Assembly: GCF_000263715.2 (NCBI RefSeq)
Contig: NZ_CM001514.1
Location: forward strand, 62,001 to 126,000
Reading direction: 5' to 3'
DNA length: 64,000 nucleotides
Source: Pseudomonas synxantha BG33R
GTDB taxonomy: Bacteria; Pseudomonadota; Gammaproteobacteria; Pseudomonadales; Pseudomonadaceae
In this document: positions 62,925-64,000 of the stretch, one piece after another
Layout of the letters: every line of letters begins with the position of its first letter
Numbering within the stretch: position 1 is the stretch's first letter
Notes under the pieces: model-generated
Databases searched by the model: none
What the model saw: only the letters and a program-made list of their open reading frames with translations
What the model was told of the DNA's origin: nothing
Made by a program: the position numbers and the translations under genes

Positions 62925-63956
62925 CTACTTTGGGTTGTCCGCTTGTGCTGTGTCGATCACCTTGAAGCGCAAGACGCCGATCACCTGGCCGTCCTCGGTG
63001 AGGACCTGCACTTGCCAGCGCCCCGCTGCGTCGCCCGGGAAATTCTGCTTGTGCGTCCAGGCGCGATAGCCCTCCTTGCGCCCACCGTGGATATCCAGAG
63101 CAATGCGGTCGACTTCCTTGCCGTTGAATTTCCACACATGGTAGATCCGCTCATCCAGCCCGCGTGGGGCGTTGATTGCGGTATAGGCGTAGAGGCCACC
63201 GCTGCGCAACTGGTCGGCGGTGACCTCCTTGAGGTCATCGCCCGGGGTGCGATCCTGCAGTTGGGTGCTGATGGCGACTTCGGTCATCCACAGGGTGGCC
63301 GGCGGCACCCAGCTACGCAGGAACCAGCCGGCGCAACCGATCGCCGCCGTGACCCCCAGCAGCATCGCCCAGCCTTTGAGGCTGCGCAGCGGCAGGCTGA
63401 CCGCCAGGCTCGGGATCGACAGCGCCATGGCCACACCGAGTGCCAGCTTGTAACTCTGGGCAGTGGTCAGGTGCATGATGATGGGCAGCGCGGTGAGCAA
63501 TGCGGCGAACAAGGTCAGGGTGTGCAGGGCCAGGAACAGCGAGCGCTTGGGCGCCAGCCACTTGTAGTACAACGGGTCGATGATCGACACCAGTGCCGCC
63601 GCGCCGAGCAGGCCGGTGAACAACGACTGGCCGCTGTTCCAGGCGGTGGTGACGAAAAAGAAGGGCAGGACAAAGAACAGGCTTTCCTGGTGGATCATCT
63701 GCGTGGCATAGCGCAGCAGCGGTTCCGGGATCTCGCGCTTGAAGAGCTTGGCAAACAGTTGGGTGAAGCTGTTTTCCAGCATCAGCCACAACCAACTGAC
63801 CAGCATGATGACGGCGATCCAGCTGGCCATGCCTTGCTGGCGGTCCACCAGGATAAAGCTGCCCACACCCGAGATAAAACCGCCGAGTGCAATTACCCCT
63901 GGGTAGCGCTTGATCAGTTCGAGGATGCGCTGGATTAGATGGGTCAGGTTTGGCAT
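62925..63956 (-). CDS. DUF5924/DUF2914 multi-pass membrane protein
   Basis: A 343-residue protein with about eight N-terminal membrane helices (residues 15-225) and a periplasmic C-terminal beta domain of the DUF2914 type: RIYHVWKFNGKEVDRIALDIHGGRKEGYRAWTHKQNFPGDAAGRWQVQVLTEDGQVIG. Function unknown. It lies upstream of the Mce operon on the same strand, 54 bp from the permease start, so cotranscription is possible. The remaining 44 bases to the window end hold nothing I can name. Confidence 0.85.
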   Translation of the reverse strand: MPNLTHLIQRILELIKRYPGVIALGGFISGVGSFILVDRQQGMASWIAVIMLVSWLWLMLENSFTQLFAKLFKREIPEPLLRYATQMIHQESLFFVLPFFFVTTAWNSGQSLFTGLLGAAALVSIIDPLYYKWLAPKRSLFLALHTLTLFAALLTALPIIMHLTTAQSYKLALGVAMALSIPSLAVSLPLRSLKGWAMLLGVTAAIGCAGWFLRSWVPPATLWMTEVAISTQLQDRTPGDDLKEVTADQLRSGGLYAYTAINAPRGLDERIYHVWKFNGKEVDRIALDIHGGRKEGYRAWTHKQNFPGDAAGRWQVQVLTEDGQVIGVLRFKVIDTAQADNPK

Positions 63957-64000
63957 TCGGCGGTTCGCAGTCTTTGTAGGAAAAAATCCCAGACAGAATA

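Overview
The window is chromosomal DNA of a Pseudomonas, most likely of the P. fluorescens group. The evidence is the gene content and order (trpBA/trpI, prlC, the aa3 oxidase cluster, metNIQ, znu, polA-ersA-engB, algB/kinB), the high GC content, and many hairpin repeats with GTGGGAG...CTCCCAC arms typical of fluorescent pseudomonads. It is dense core genome. I see no prophage, IS element, CRISPR array, tRNA or rRNA.

Layout. 1-1.9 kb: the end of an MFS transporter and a BBE-type FAD oxidase. 2-5 kb: trpBA with the divergent regulator trpI. 5-10 kb: stress genes (DUF883 protein, dodecin, two DUF1161 paralogues, OsmC), a luciferase-like flavoenzyme, a lipoprotein and a lipoprotein aminopeptidase. 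Several of the stress genes have AlgU (sigma-22) type promoters. 9.9-13.5 kb: HAD phosphatase, gamma carbonic anhydrase, prlC and a zinc-ribbon gene. 13.5-18.3 kb: a periplasmic phosphatase and a three-subunit membrane FAD dehydrogenase of the gluconate dehydrogenase type. 18.4 kb: a radical SAM gene behind a consensus LexA box. 19.7-22 kb: beta carbonic anhydrase and a SulP transporter. 23-31.7 kb: a complete caa3/aa3 cytochrome oxidase locus (coxB, coxA, ctaG, coxC, SURF1, a SCO-like gene, ctaA, cyoE, senC), with one DUF2909 gene on the opposite strand. 31.7-34.2 kb: the metNIQ methionine importer. 34.5 kb: katE. 36.7-40.5 kb: a lipoprotein, znuBC-zur and divergent znuA. 40.6-48.4 kb: thrB, DUF2782 gene, polA, the sRNA ErsA, engB, a cytochrome c5-like gene without a haem motif, cytochrome c4, dsbA and an EEP-family gene. 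48.4-55.9 kb: a diguanylate cyclase, ampDh2-like amidase, kinB/algB, and a three-gene operon (small protein, DUF1328, Ivy-like) behind a sigma-54 promoter. 56.6-59.3 kb: gltP and a SpmAB-type gate protein. 59.4-64 kb: an Mce/Mla-type lipid transporter operon and a DUF5924/DUF2914 membrane protein.

Related groups: the carbonic anhydrase and SulP genes adjoin the respiratory oxidase locus. DsbA, cytochrome c4 and the oxidase assembly factors all serve the periplasmic electron-transfer and thiol system. AlgB/KinB, ErsA, OsmC and the DUF1161/dodecin genes point to an envelope-stress (AlgU) theme, with a possible sigma-54 branch next to AlgB.

I find no clearly new multi-gene system. The observations most worth checking are the sigma-54 promoter next to AlgB, the cluster of AlgU-like promoters, the LexA box inside a long hairpin before the radical SAM gene, the haem-less cytochrome c5-like gene, and a translationally coupled 24-codon cysteine-rich ORF between coxA and ctaG.
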